This document shows, piece by piece, positions 10,047-19,444 of a stretch of 51,686 nt of DNA. The translations under genes were made by a program, and so were the position numbers. A model generated the notes under the pieces. The model was not told where the DNA came from and ran no database searches. It saw only the letters and a list, made by a program, of their open reading frames with translations. The stretch lies in the NCBI GenBank assembly GCA_015063905.1, contig SVTF01000014.1, forward strand, positions 1 through 51,686, in the 5' to 3' direction. This DNA is from Oscillospiraceae bacterium. GTDB lineage: Bacteria; Bacillota; Clostridia; Oscillospirales; CAG-272. Within the stretch, counting starts at the first letter, position 1, and every line of letters starts with the position of its first letter.

Positions 10047-13000
10047 TCAGTTTTTGATTGCCACGGGACAGGAGCTTTTAACAGAGCAGAATTTGCATGC
10101 GGAGTCGGACGGAGTTCTGAATATCTCGCCCGAATACATATCCTTTGCGGTGGTTGATACCGTGTCAATAAGCGATTTGCGCATTTCTGCCATATCATCC
10201 TGACTTACCGCTGCCTTGCTTCGTGCGGAGAGGCTACCGTCCTTGTTATAGGAGATTCCGGCAAGCATTTTTGAATTCTTGATCGCGCTTGATGCAGTGA
10301 TAACGTTTTCCTCGTTCAGAATAAATCCGCGTCTTGTTGGAGATACCGTTCCGTCCTTTTCCTCTGCGGAGAGGAAGAGTGCCGCGGCGGGAACTATTTC
10401 GGTATTGCTGTCCGCCCCGAAAATGCTCTTATTTTGCTCAAGAGATGCGGTAAAGAGATATGCGGGGAGCTGAACATCCTCGCCCGAGTCTACCTTGTCA
10501 ATATCAAAGGTGTGCGATCCCGTTTTGTAGTCTATAACGCGGATGTATTTGCGAGCCCCATCGTCAAAGCAGTCCACTCGGTCAATAACACCGCCAAGAC
10601 TGACCGTGGGAGCATCGTTATCCTCGCCGGTTTTTATGATCATAGGCTTTAAGGCGCCTACGCGTCTTGACGATATATGCTTTTCAAGCCCGACCACCTT
10701 GAAGGAAGACTGCGAGAACTCCTCTATGACGCTGTGCGCCATGATGAGAGCGAGATCTCTGAGTCTTGAGAAGCTATGCAGCGTATAGGGGGAAAGGGGA
10801 CAGCTTATCTCTGAAACGTATTTGTCAAGTATCTCGTCAACTGCTTGTATAAGCTCGTCCTCGGGAATTATTGTTAAGCCTCCGTCAGGCAAAAGCAGTC
10901 GCCTGACAAGGTTTTCAAGCGCGAAGTGAATTATCGTACCCGCGTTATCATAGCTGATCTCCGATATTTTCTTTTCACGAAGTCCTAATACGTAATCGCT
11001 CCAATATTTGTATGGGCATTCAACGAAGGACGTGATCTTGGATTTTGACAGATGAAGATTGTCGCCAAATAGCATTCTGACAAATTTGGGATCGACAATT
11101 TCGCCCTCCTCGGTATAAATAATATCGGAATTGCCGCAATCGGTCTGCTCCTCGTCTGTGCTTTCCAATTCATAATGAGCCAAGGCGTCTGCTAGCATTC
11201 TTATTCCTGTAAGGTCAAAGGGCTTGGGGGTGAGATGAGGAAGTATTGCGTGAACGCGGTTGAAGGCGGTGGACGGTGAGCATGCACGTCCGCCAACGCT
11301 TGAACGGCAGGTTGACAGTATCAATCGCTCCGTCGGTTTAGTCATAGCTCTGTAAACATAGAAAAGCTCGTCGGAAATGATCTTATTTTCACGCGATGAT
11401 AATGGGATTTCAAGAGTGCTCATAGCATCCTTGTCGCTCTCAGACAGCATTCCGTTATCGTGGAATGAGGCGGGGAACTCGCCATCGCAAAGCCCCAAAA
11501 CTATGGCAACCTTTACGTTTTCAGTACGCAAGGTAGCCGCCGAGCCGACGGTAACGCAATCGTTGATGGCGGGAACCGATCCTATGTCGGTGTTTTTTAG
11601 CATGATCTCAATGGCAGAATAAATGTCCTCTGAGGTCATGCGGATGCCATTCATGACCGTGCATATATCAGTAAGCGTAGATATGATAAAGTCATAAACG
11701 CGTAAAAGCTCGCCCGCCTCCTTGACGTTGCCGGCAGACAGAGCGTGCTCGGCAAGTCTTGATATACTTTGCTCCAGACGGATCGCCTCAAGGTAGCAAT
11801 AAACTGCGCGACAAGCCTCGGTCACGTTGCCGTCGGCGGCCTTTATCGCGGTCCTCAAATTGATAAGCGGAGGAATAAGCTCACATCTTACATTGTTTGC
11901 CGCGTTTAAAATCTCTTTTGATCGAGAAGTCATCTCGGTAGTGTATCCGTCGGGATTCATACTCCAGGAATCAGCGGTAAACTGACTTCCGTTTATGCTC
12001 CAAGTATAGCAATAGTCCTCAAACAGATCGGCATCGCGCATATCTATCGCGCAAAGACCTGTTTTGATCAGATTGATAACGTCTGTTTGCTGGAAATTGT
12101 GAGTGACACAGCGTAGGGCGGAGAGAATAAGCTTTGCGGGTGCGGTTGCAGAGAGATCGGTGCGCTCGGAATAGAAATACGGTATACTTGTTCCGTCAAG
12201 AACGGCTTCAAGCATTCCGCGGCGACTTTCGGGATCGCGCGCGATTATTACGATTTCGGAATATTTTATTCCATGCTTTCTTGCCTTGATAATATTAAGC
12301 GCGGCAAGCCATGCTTCCTCGTATTCATTTTCGCAAACGTATGATTCGACCTGTCCTCGATGCTGCTTGTCAACAATAGGCGTATTATTCTTGTTAATTC
12401 CAAAATCCCATATACATCTCTCAATAACGTCAAGCTCTGTTTGGGGTCGTCCGCGGTCTTTGTCAAGAGTTATGTCAAAGGTCTTTATACCATGGTTTCT
12501 AGCATAAGCCGTAAGCCTTTTGACAGTGTCCGAAAGCGTTACGGTGTGCGGAGATGAAAGACCGCGTCTGTAAGTAAATGATATGTATGTGTGCTTGGCT
12601 TGGCGAAGAATGCTTTCAATAATGTCAAACTCCTCGCCGGTAAAATCGGTAAATGAATCAATAAACACTTCGGTTTGTGCAAAGAAACCGTTATTTGACA
12701 GTATCTCGGCAAGTCTATGAAGCTTGTCTTCGTTAATAAGGGCATCCTCTCCCACACATTCCTCAAGCTTGAGCTTGTAGAGCTGATAGATTGCGGAAAG
12801 GTCGGAAAGCTTGCGCGCAAGTATAGGTTCCTCGCATTTTTCCGCCGCGATGCTGCAGGCATCTGGCGAGATGGAGTTTGCGCGAAGCTCATCAAGAGAG
12901 GAGAGCATCATATCGATAAATGCCGAGTCTACTTTTATGTTCTTGTATTGAGAAAGACTGCTTGAAAGCTCTTTTAGTGTTTGCCACATAATAAGCTTTT

Positions 13001-13259
13001 TTATTCCCGAGCTCACCTTTGCGTTGGATACGCCGCCGTATTTGGAGAAGACTATCTCACACAGGCGAGAAAATCCAATAACCTCAAAATAGAGCGCGGA
13101 GGAGGGAGGGAGATCGCGCAGCATGGATTCGCTGATAAAGAGCTGCTGTTCCGGGACTAAAAGATACGTCTTTTGTCCATTTTTAATGTTTTCCCGTATT
13201 CTATCCATAATGTACGTGGTTTTGCCGCTTTTAGGCGCGCCGAATAAAAACGTAAGCAC
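10047..13259 (-). CDS. addB: ATP-dependent helicase/deoxyribonuclease AddB
   Basis: 1070 residues with a GTG start at 13259. This start has AAGGAGG nine bases upstream and overlaps the preceding stop as TAGTG, so translational coupling is likely; longer readings into the upstream gene have no such support. The P-loop GAPKSGKT is at residues 7-14. The C-terminal nuclease domain shows VIDYKTGSH. The iron-sulfur cysteines expected of AddB are present: one in SFVECPYKYW and a cluster in CKFCSVKSSC near the C-terminus. The partner AddA follows at once. Recognition is firm. Confidence 0.95.
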   Translation of the reverse strand: MLTFLFGAPKSGKTTYIMDRIRENIKNGQKTYLLVPEQQLFISESMLRDLPPSSALYFEVIGFSRLCEIVFSKYGGVSNAKVSSGIKKLIMWQTLKELSSSLSQYKNIKVDSAFIDMMLSSLDELRANSISPDACSIAAEKCEEPILARKLSDLSAIYQLYKLKLEECVGEDALINEDKLHRLAEILSNNGFFAQTEVFIDSFTDFTGEEFDIIESILRQAKHTYISFTYRRGLSSPHTVTLSDTVKRLTAYARNHGIKTFDITLDKDRGRPQTELDVIERCIWDFGINKNNTPIVDKQHRGQVESYVCENEYEEAWLAALNIIKARKHGIKYSEIVIIARDPESRRGMLEAVLDGTSIPYFYSERTDLSATAPAKLILSALRCVTHNFQQTDVINLIKTGLCAIDMRDADLFEDYCYTWSINGSQFTADSWSMNPDGYTTEMTSRSKEILNAANNVRCELIPPLINLRTAIKAADGNVTEACRAVYCYLEAIRLEQSISRLAEHALSAGNVKEAGELLRVYDFIISTLTDICTVMNGIRMTSEDIYSAIEIMLKNTDIGSVPAINDCVTVGSAATLRTENVKVAIVLGLCDGEFPASFHDNGMLSESDKDAMSTLEIPLSSRENKIISDELFYVYRAMTKPTERLILSTCRSSVGGRACSPSTAFNRVHAILPHLTPKPFDLTGIRMLADALAHYELESTDEEQTDCGNSDIIYTEEGEIVDPKFVRMLFGDNLHLSKSKITSFVECPYKYWSDYVLGLREKKISEISYDNAGTIIHFALENLVRRLLLPDGGLTIIPEDELIQAVDEILDKYVSEISCPLSPYTLHSFSRLRDLALIMAHSVIEEFSQSSFKVVGLEKHISSRRVGALKPMIIKTGEDNDAPTVSLGGVIDRVDCFDDGARKYIRVIDYKTGSHTFDIDKVDSGEDVQLPAYLFTASLEQNKSIFGADSNTEIVPAAALFLSAEEKDGTVSPTRRGFILNEENVITASSAIKNSKMLAGISYNKDGSLSARSKAAVSQDDMAEMRKSLIDTVSTTAKDMYSGEIFRTPSDSACKFCSVKSSCPVAIKN

Positions 13260-14092
13260 TATGACTCTCCTCCTTTCTTGCTTTCCTCCATCATTTTCAG
13301 GTTTCTGAGAATAGTATTCCGTCCTCTCCACGAGTAAGCACGTTCCGCGAAGCGCTCTTCGGACATGGATAAAATGTCATGACTTGTGAGGTGCGGTGTA
13401 GCGTCATGCTTAAAAAAGTCAATGGGAGAATATATGGTTCCAAGCTGTATTGCCCTTAGCGTGTGCGGGCACACCTCCTGGCATATATCGCAACCCCAAG
13501 CCGAGCCATATTTAAGGATATAGCCCTTTTCTTGTTCGGTGAGGTCGCCTTTCTTTTGAGTCAAGGCGGACAGACATTCACCTATTTCGCCCATAGGGCA
13601 GGTGGCGCGGCATCTTCCGCAATGCTCGCACAGCTTTATTTCATAATTACCGTTATCGGATAAAGGAAAATCCGTTATTATCTCTCCCAAAAAAACGTAG
13701 GACGAATATTTTTCGGTTATAAGCATCATATTGTCACCTATGACACCCAACCCCGCCATCGCGGCAGCATGCACCTCGCTTATGGGGGAGTTATCGACAA
13801 ATCCCGCAAATCTGTTTGATGGGAAATCATGCTGCATTTTGGGAATAATTGTATCAAAAAGTTGTTTTGCGAACATATGATAATCACGTGACACCGCATA
13901 GGCGGAAATGTTGCGGCGGTCCTGTTTTGTGTAATACGGGATTGCGAATACTATAACAGACAGAGGCGCATCCTCGTCAAACCCCGCGTTTTTCAGCTTA
14001 TAGGGACGAACGATTTTGCATTTGGATACAGGCATGCCGGCTACAAGATCTATACCAAAGTCAGACAGTGCCTTTTTCAGTGTGTCAAGCAT
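13259..14092 (-). CDS. QueG-like double 4Fe-4S protein (epoxyqueuosine reductase family)
   Basis: 277 residues starting at the ATG at 14092, chosen because GGGGGA lies eight bases upstream; an earlier ATG at 14107 would contain that site. Two ferredoxin-type cluster motifs are visible, CEHCGRCRATCP and CDICQEVCPH, in the arrangement of QueG, the cobalamin-dependent enzyme that reduces epoxyqueuosine to queuosine in tRNA. The protein is shorter than the roughly 380 residues of E. coli and Bacillus QueG because the C-terminal extension is missing, so the reaction is probable, not certain. A preQ1-type riboswitch and queT at 50136-50766 suggest that queuosine metabolism operates in this organism. 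It heads the addB-addA operon. Confidence 0.8.
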   Translation of the reverse strand: MLDTLKKALSDFGIDLVAGMPVSKCKIVRPYKLKNAGFDEDAPLSVIVFAIPYYTKQDRRNISAYAVSRDYHMFAKQLFDTIIPKMQHDFPSNRFAGFVDNSPISEVHAAAMAGLGVIGDNMMLITEKYSSYVFLGEIITDFPLSDNGNYEIKLCEHCGRCRATCPMGEIGECLSALTQKKGDLTEQEKGYILKYGSAWGCDICQEVCPHTLRAIQLGTIYSPIDFFKHDATPHLTSHDILSMSEERFAERAYSWRGRNTILRNLKMMEESKKGGES

Positions 14093-14131
14093 AAATATAT
14101 CCCCCATAAAACTGCAAAATAACTCAATTTA

Positions 14132-14160
14132 ATTATAACAGATTTAGCGGTGCAAGACAA
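14132..14160 (-). promoter_or_regulatory. Promoter of the QueG-like/addB/addA operon
   Basis: On the minus strand, TTGTCT (14155-14160), a 17-bp spacer and TATAAT (14132-14137) lie about 40 bp before the QueG-like start. Confidence 0.65.
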
Positions 14161-14272
14161 GCGATTTTTTGTAATAATTCAGTGTAATTTTATTTTTTCT
14201 TCATTTAATTGTCACAAAAAGAAAGTATAATCGAATTATAAGATGAAAATATTCCCATTAAGGAGACAATAG

Positions 14273-15472
14273 ATGAAATTTATCAGGGCGGCAAAAGCAT
14301 TGATCATATTAATGACTGCTTGCGTATTTTTAGCGGGCTGTAATTTCAGCACAGTATCAAACGTGGATTGGCTGAACTTTGGAAACACCAATAATTCCGA
14401 TGGAGAAGATGTGACTCTTTCCGGTGATGATTTTGAGGTTATTATCATTGATGACGAGGACGGCGTGTCTATAGAAAAGCCGGAATCTCAAAAGGGAGAG
14501 GGAGATAAGATTACCAGTGCGGGACAGGCTTACAATACGGTAACAGAGGTCTATTATGAGGTGGCGGACAGCGTTGTGGAGATAACGACCGAAACGGTAC
14601 AGATGAGCCCTTGGGGGCAGTATGTGTCATCGGGCGCCGGAAGCGGAGTGATAATAGATGAAAGCGGTCTGATAGTAACAAACTATCACGTAATTGAAAA
14701 TGCTAATACGGTAACGGTTCGTCTTACGGATGGTTCGGAATACAGCGCAAGCCTTGTGGGATACGATGATTCAAAGGATCTTGCGGTTATCAGGATAACC
14801 CCGCAGGGCAAGCTTACCGTAGCTCAGCTTGGATGCAGCGCCGATCTTGAGGTTGGCGAGGACGTGGTCGCTCTTGGCAACCCTCTTGGAACACTGGGTG
14901 GCACGTTGACCACGGGAATAATCAGCGCAAAGGAGAGAAAGATCGTTGTAGAAAACGAGGAAATGGTCCTTTTGCAGACCAACGCTGCGATTAATCCCGG
15001 AAACAGCGGAGGCGGACTTTTTAACATGGCGGGACAGCTGGTGGGTATCGTAAACGCTAAGATCGCCGAGGAAGGAATAGAAGGACTCGGATTTGCTATT
15101 CCCATAGATATTGCTTACGGTGTTATAACCGACCTCGTTGAATACGGATACGTAAGAGGCATTGTTGATGACGGACTTACAACAATAGACGTAAGAAATG
15201 CTACCGCGGCATATCAATACGGTGTTTCTTTCCTTGGAACGATAATAGTTGAGTCTAAGTTTACCGATGCTCTTAAATACGGTGATTGCATTATATCAAT
15301 TGACGGCATCGATATTGAGTCAAGCGATGATATAGACATTATTCTGAAATCACACAGTATCGGAGATGAGATAACGGTAACCGTTGTGCGCAGAGTGAAC
15401 AATGCAAACGTTGAGAAAAGCGTAAAAATAAAGCTTCAGGAAAAGACTCCGGATACAATAGTCTTTGATTGA
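14273..15472 (+). CDS. HtrA/DegP-type serine protease, lipoprotein
   Basis: 399 residues. A signal sequence ends in the lipobox LAGC (Cys about residue 23), so the protease should be tethered to the outer face of the membrane after a short acidic linker. The trypsin-like domain carries the full triad: H139 in TNYHVIE, D169 in SKDLAVI and S245 in NPGNSGGG. A C-terminal PDZ domain follows (about 310-390). It probably degrades or senses misfolded envelope proteins. AAGGAGA precedes the ATG, and a TATAAT (14226-14231) without a clear -35 lies upstream. The next genes are a two-component system, recalling the CssRS/HtrA envelope-stress arrangement of Bacillus; joint regulation is inference. Confidence 0.92.
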   Translation: MKFIRAAKALIILMTACVFLAGCNFSTVSNVDWLNFGNTNNSDGEDVTLSGDDFEVIIIDDEDGVSIEKPESQKGEGDKITSAGQAYNTVTEVYYEVADSVVEITTETVQMSPWGQYVSSGAGSGVIIDESGLIVTNYHVIENANTVTVRLTDGSEYSASLVGYDDSKDLAVIRITPQGKLTVAQLGCSADLEVGEDVVALGNPLGTLGGTLTTGIISAKERKIVVENEEMVLLQTNAAINPGNSGGGLFNMAGQLVGIVNAKIAEEGIEGLGFAIPIDIAYGVITDLVEYGYVRGIVDDGLTTIDVRNATAAYQYGVSFLGTIIVESKFTDALKYGDCIISIDGIDIESSDDIDIILKSHSIGDEITVTVVRRVNNANVEKSVKIKLQEKTPDTIVFD

Positions 15473-15512
15473 TCCGTACAATAGATTTAGTAAATGACAG
15501 AGAGGAAAGCTG

Positions 15513-16217
15513 ATGTATCATATACTTGTAGTTGATGATGAGGCACGTATTCGATCGATAATTAAAAAATATGCGGAGTTTGAGGGCCATACTGTTACCG
15601 AGGCGGGTGACGGCATGGAGGCGGTCAGACTTTGCCGTAAACAAAGCTTTGATATGATCATTATGGACATAATGATGCCTGAATTGGACGGATTTTCGGC
15701 GTGTAGAGAAATCAGAAAGATAAGCGATACTCCGATAATTATGCTTTCTGCAAGAGGCGAGGAGTATGACAAGATAAACGGATTTGAGACAGGAATAGAC
15801 GACTACGTTGTCAAACCCTTTTCAGCCAAGGAGCTTATGCTGAGGATAGAAGCTATTATGAAGAGGGGAGCGCCAAGAGGCAACAAAATGACCGAGGCAG
15901 CAAAGCCAAACGTAAAGGTCGAGCTGGACGGAGGCGGTCTGGTTGCTGATATAACCGCCAGAATCGTATATATTAAGGGCGAGCGCATAGATATGTCGCC
16001 AAAGGAATACGACCTATTTTTCTATATGTTGGAAAACAGAAACATTGCGCTTTCACGGGAAAAACTGCTAAGCGCGGTATGGGGATATGATTTTTACGGT
16101 GACGCAAGAACTCTTGATACACACATAAAGCTCTTACGTAAGAGTCTTGGAGAGTATAGCAAATATATAGTTACTCTGCGTGGAGTAGGGTACAGATTTG
16201 AAGGCGACGTCAAGTAA
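15513..16217 (+). CDS. OmpR/PhoB-family response regulator
   Basis: 234 residues: receiver domain (1-120) with phosphoacceptor D52 in IIMDIMMPELDG and the conserved lysine in DDYVVKPFS, then a winged-helix DNA-binding domain (about 140-232) ending with the typical GVGYRF. GAGAGGAAAG precedes the ATG. It lies 40 bp after htrA and 21 bp before the histidine kinase, so it is the partner of that kinase. Target genes cannot be read from the sequence; the adjacent protease is the natural candidate. Confidence 0.95.
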   Translation: MYHILVVDDEARIRSIIKKYAEFEGHTVTEAGDGMEAVRLCRKQSFDMIIMDIMMPELDGFSACREIRKISDTPIIMLSARGEEYDKINGFETGIDDYVVKPFSAKELMLRIEAIMKRGAPRGNKMTEAAKPNVKVELDGGGLVADITARIVYIKGERIDMSPKEYDLFFYMLENRNIALSREKLLSAVWGYDFYGDARTLDTHIKLLRKSLGEYSKYIVTLRGVGYRFEGDVK

Positions 16218-16238
16218 TTTCTTCGGGGAAAACAGGAT

Positions 16239-17720
16239 ATGGCACAAAAAAGCAAAGCAAGAAACAAGCGAAAATATGCTCCTCGCGCAACGGGAATCTC
16301 GTGGCGCCTTTTCGGCACGCTTGTTTTATTTGTTTTACTGAGCCTTATCGTGATCTGGATATTCCAGATAGTATTGCTTAACGATTTTTACGAGCAATCA
16401 AAAATGGCAGAATTCGTTGCGAACGGTGAAGGAATATTCGCAAATATAGACAATGAGGAAAAAATGAAGGAATCCGTATACAAGTATTCCGCGCAAACGG
16501 ATATGTGTATACGTTTATTCAAGGCAGTGGACGGAGAGGCAAAGGAGCTTGCGTCGTCAGATATAAGTGCGGGATGTATGCTGCATCATGTGGAGGCATA
16601 CGGATTATCGCAGCTGTACAAGCACGCAAAGCAGAACAACGGTGTATTTACAAAGAATATAGCCAAGCCTGTTGACGAGAACAAGCACGTAAACACGATA
16701 TACGTTTCTTTGGAATCGAATTCCAAGGGCTATGAGTATATCTTGATGATGGAGTCTGAGCTTATACCACTCAATGCAACGGTTATGACGCTCCAGAGGC
16801 AGTTTGGTTGGATAATGTGTATACTTATTATGGGCGCGCTTATCGTAGCACTGGCAATATCCAAGATCATATGCGTTCCGCTTCAAAAGATGAGCCGATC
16901 CGCGCACCGACTCGCAAAGGGAGATTATAAGGCAGAGTTTGACGGAGGAACGTATAAGGAGGCGGCAGAGCTTGCGGAGGCTTTGAATTACGCTGCGGAT
17001 GAGCTTGCTAAAAACGATAATTTGCAGCGGGAGCTGGTTGCCAACATTTCGCATGATCTACGCACGCCGCTAACCATGATAAAGGGATACGGAGAGGTTA
17101 TTCGCGATATTCCGGGAGAGAACACTCCGGAAAACGTTCAGGTAATAATTGATGAGACGGAAAGACTTACTGAGCTTGTAAACGATATGCTCGATCTTTC
17201 CAAGATACGCGCGGGAACGAGAAAGCCCGAGCGCGAAAGCTTCAATCTGACGGAAACCGTAGGAGCGGTTCTTAAGCGATACGAAAAGCTTACCGAAAAG
17301 GATGGATATCAGATAAGCTTTGACGCTGACGGCGACGTGTTTATCAATGCCGACAGAACGATGATATTGCAGGTAGTCTATAATCTGATAAACAATGCCC
17401 TCAACTATACAGGAGAGGATAAAAAGGTCAGCATCGTACAGTCTGTGTGGGATAACAAGGTAAGAATATCTGTAATAGATACGGGAGATGGCATAGCCGA
17501 GAAGGATATTCCGTATATATGGGATAGATACTATAAGGTCGATAAGGTCCACAAGCGCGCAAAGATAGGAACAGGACTTGGACTGTCCATCGTCAAGGGC
17601 ATATTGGAATCACACGAAGCGGTATACGGAGTGGAGAGCCGTGTTGGAGAAGGCTCGAATTTCTGGTTCGAGTTTGAGATGTTCAACGTGGTTGATGATT
17701 CTGAAATGGCGGAAAGATAA
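16239..17720 (+). CDS. Membrane sensor histidine kinase
   Basis: 493 residues. A basic N-terminus is followed by TM1 (about 23-48), an extracytoplasmic sensor region of about 140 residues, TM2 (about 188-210) and a HAMP linker. The HisKA domain has phosphoacceptor H272 in NISHDLRTPLTMIKGY. The HATPase domain has the N box (NLINNALNYTG), G1 (DTGDGIAEKD) and G2 (GTGLGLSIVKGI). It phosphorylates the response regulator encoded just before it. The sensor region matches no ligand domain I recognise. A new promoter starts 18 bp after its stop codon. Confidence 0.95.
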   Translation: MAQKSKARNKRKYAPRATGISWRLFGTLVLFVLLSLIVIWIFQIVLLNDFYEQSKMAEFVANGEGIFANIDNEEKMKESVYKYSAQTDMCIRLFKAVDGEAKELASSDISAGCMLHHVEAYGLSQLYKHAKQNNGVFTKNIAKPVDENKHVNTIYVSLESNSKGYEYILMMESELIPLNATVMTLQRQFGWIMCILIMGALIVALAISKIICVPLQKMSRSAHRLAKGDYKAEFDGGTYKEAAELAEALNYAADELAKNDNLQRELVANISHDLRTPLTMIKGYGEVIRDIPGENTPENVQVIIDETERLTELVNDMLDLSKIRAGTRKPERESFNLTETVGAVLKRYEKLTEKDGYQISFDADGDVFINADRTMILQVVYNLINNALNYTGEDKKVSIVQSVWDNKVRISVIDTGDGIAEKDIPYIWDRYYKVDKVHKRAKIGTGLGLSIVKGILESHEAVYGVESRVGEGSNFWFEFEMFNVVDDSEMAER

Positions 17721-17738
17721 CTTTTTTGTCCATAGGTA

Positions 17739-17767
17739 TTGCAAAAACTACGAAAATGTATTAGAAT
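17739..17767 (+). promoter_or_regulatory. Promoter of the methyltransferase/glycosyltransferase operon
   Basis: TTGCAA (17739-17744), an exact 17-bp spacer and TAGAAT (17762-17767). The expected transcript start near 17774 places a hairpin at the very 5' end of the RNA. Confidence 0.6.
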
Positions 17768-17781
17768 GTATATAGGAAAAG

Positions 17782-17808
17782 TTATCCCCGAGGAGCTCTC
17801 GGGGATAA
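17782..17808 (+). promoter_or_regulatory. Perfect hairpin at the 5' end of the methyltransferase mRNA
   Basis: A perfect 11-bp stem (17782-17792 with 17798-17808, 5-nt loop) begins about 8 nt after the predicted transcription start. Only a broken T-rich stretch follows, so it could be a weak terminator for the kinase operon, an attenuator, or a 5' stabilising structure. Confidence 0.5.
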
Positions 17809-17835
17809 TTGATGATTTTGGGAGAGTGGATTTTT

Positions 17836-18672
17836 GTGGGATGCCGAAATGATTTAGTAAAGAAAATATTGAAGTGTCCGATCTGCTCGGCGGATATGAG
17901 TGTGACAGAGGATGAAAAAAGCGCGGTGTGTTGCGGCGCACGCAGACATTGCTTTGATTTCTCAGCACTTGGATATTTAAGTCTTGCTATGACGGGTGGC
18001 GGAGGAGATTCCAAGCAAGCGGTGGTGGCAAGGAGCGGTTTTCTGTCAAGCGGGTATTATGAAAAGGCGGCAAACGCTATATTGGATACGGTTTGCAAGT
18101 ATCTTCCCGAAAAACCCATAATCATAGACGCGGGATGCGGAGAGGGTTATTATACTTCAAAGCTGGCAACAATTTCAAGTGTCACGTTGGGATTTGATCT
18201 TTCAAAGCATGGATGCATGCATGCGGCAAAACGCGCCAAAAAAGAGGGAAAGGAAAACCTGATGTACGCCACAGCCAGTGTATTTGACCTTCCCGTAAAG
18301 GACGGAGCGGCGAACGCCGTGGTCAATATTTTTGCTCCATGCGCGGAAAACGAATATTCACGTGTGCTTTGTGACGGGGGATACCTGTTTGTTGTGGGAG
18401 CGGGCAAGGATCACCTTATGGGACTTAAAAAGGTGCTCTATTCCAACGTGTATGAAAATGCCGAAAGAGCCGATCTCCCGCAAAATATGGATCATATTGA
18501 AACCGTTAACGTATCCTATAACATCACAGTGGAAGGCAAGGAAAATATAGAAGCGCTGTTTTCCATGACTCCGTATTATTGGAGAACGAGTCAAGAGGAT
18601 AAGCTGAAGCTGACAAGCCTTGAGGGCCTGACTACAGAGATCGAATTTCAAATAAACGTATATAAAAAGTAA
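17836..18672 (+). CDS. RlmA-like 23S rRNA (guanine-N1) methyltransferase
   Basis: About 278 residues. The N-terminus carries a zinc-binding pattern (CPIC near the start, then CC and an HCFD segment), followed by GYLSLAM, GDSKQAVVARSGFLSSGYY and an S-adenosylmethionine motif I, DAGCGEGYYTSKLA. This order matches RlmA-type enzymes, which methylate a guanine of the 23S rRNA hairpin around G745/G748; which of the two sites cannot be told. The start is uncertain: GTG at 17836 follows GGGAGAG by about nine bases, while TTG 17809 or ATG 17812 would add nine or eight residues and begin against the upstream hairpin. Thirteen bases separate it from the glycosyltransferase. Confidence 0.82.
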   Translation: MGCRNDLVKKILKCPICSADMSVTEDEKSAVCCGARRHCFDFSALGYLSLAMTGGGGDSKQAVVARSGFLSSGYYEKAANAILDTVCKYLPEKPIIIDAGCGEGYYTSKLATISSVTLGFDLSKHGCMHAAKRAKKEGKENLMYATASVFDLPVKDGAANAVVNIFAPCAENEYSRVLCDGGYLFVVGAGKDHLMGLKKVLYSNVYENAERADLPQNMDHIETVNVSYNITVEGKENIEALFSMTPYYWRTSQEDKLKLTSLEGLTTEIEFQINVYKK

Positions 18673-18685
18673 GGACGAAGAATTA

Positions 18686-19399
18686 ATGAAACTATCATTG
18701 TGTATTCCAATGTATAACGAGTCGTCAATAATAAGGGATACTGCCATAACCTTGTCGCAGTATATGCAAGATAATTTCGACGATTATGAGATAATATTTT
18801 CAAACGACGGTTCGCATGACGGCTGCGATAAGATAGTTGAGAAACTGGGGCTTCCCAACGTAAAGGTAGTCGGGTATGAGCAGAACATGGGCAAGGGCTA
18901 TGCGGTGCGTACCGCCATGCTTGCCGCACAAGGAGATATCGTTATGTTCACCGATGCGGATCTTGCGTATGGAACAGAGGTAATCAAGAGAGTAGCGGAC
19001 ACTTTTTTGGAGAATCCTGATGCCAAGATAGTAATAGGCTCGCGCAACTTGTCGGGTGACGGATACGAGGGCTATACCTTTATACGAAAGCTTGCGTCAA
19101 AGACATATATCAAGGTGCTTTGTATTATAGGCGGCTTTAAGCTTTCTGATTCGCAGTGCGGCTGCAAGGCATTCAGAGGCGACGTTGTAAAGCCTATTTT
19201 CTCAAGATGCGAGGTCAATCGATTTGCCTTTGATTTTGAGTGCCTGCTTTGGGCAAATAAATTCGGATACAAGATCGTAGAAATGCCTGTAAAGATCATA
19301 AATCATCGCGAAAGTACCGTAAACGTTATGCGCGATTCGGTAAAGATGATAAAAGACCTCTTTAAAATGAAAAAGAGAATTAAAAAGGCTAAGATATAA
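18686..19399 (+). CDS. Family 2 glycosyltransferase (dolichol-phosphate sugar synthase type)
   Basis: 237 residues, GT-A fold. Visible motifs are SLCIPMYNES at the N-terminus, IIFSNDGSHDG, QNMGKGYAVRTAM and the metal-binding FTDADLAYG, then DSQCGCKAFRGDV. These are typical of polyprenyl-phosphate glucose/mannose synthases, which load a sugar from a nucleotide donor onto a lipid carrier at the inner membrane face. There is no C-terminal membrane anchor; the tail is basic (KMKKRIKKAK), which may hold it at the membrane. Cotranscribed with the methyltransferase. The sugar and acceptor are unknown. Confidence 0.88.
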   Translation: MKLSLCIPMYNESSIIRDTAITLSQYMQDNFDDYEIIFSNDGSHDGCDKIVEKLGLPNVKVVGYEQNMGKGYAVRTAMLAAQGDIVMFTDADLAYGTEVIKRVADTFLENPDAKIVIGSRNLSGDGYEGYTFIRKLASKTYIKVLCIIGGFKLSDSQCGCKAFRGDVVKPIFSRCEVNRFAFDFECLLWANKFGYKIVEMPVKIINHRESTVNVMRDSVKMIKDLFKMKKRIKKAKI

Positions 19400-19400
19400 T

Positions 19401-19433
19401 AAAAAGGTCACGGGATGCTCCGTGACCTTTTTT
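19401..19433. terminator. Bidirectional terminator
   Basis: A 13-bp stem (19401-19413 with 19421-19433) flanked by A and T runs, just after the glycosyltransferase stop and 12 bp from the convergent lysine-rich ORF. Confidence 0.9.
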
Positions 19434-19444
19434 ATCTATAAAAA

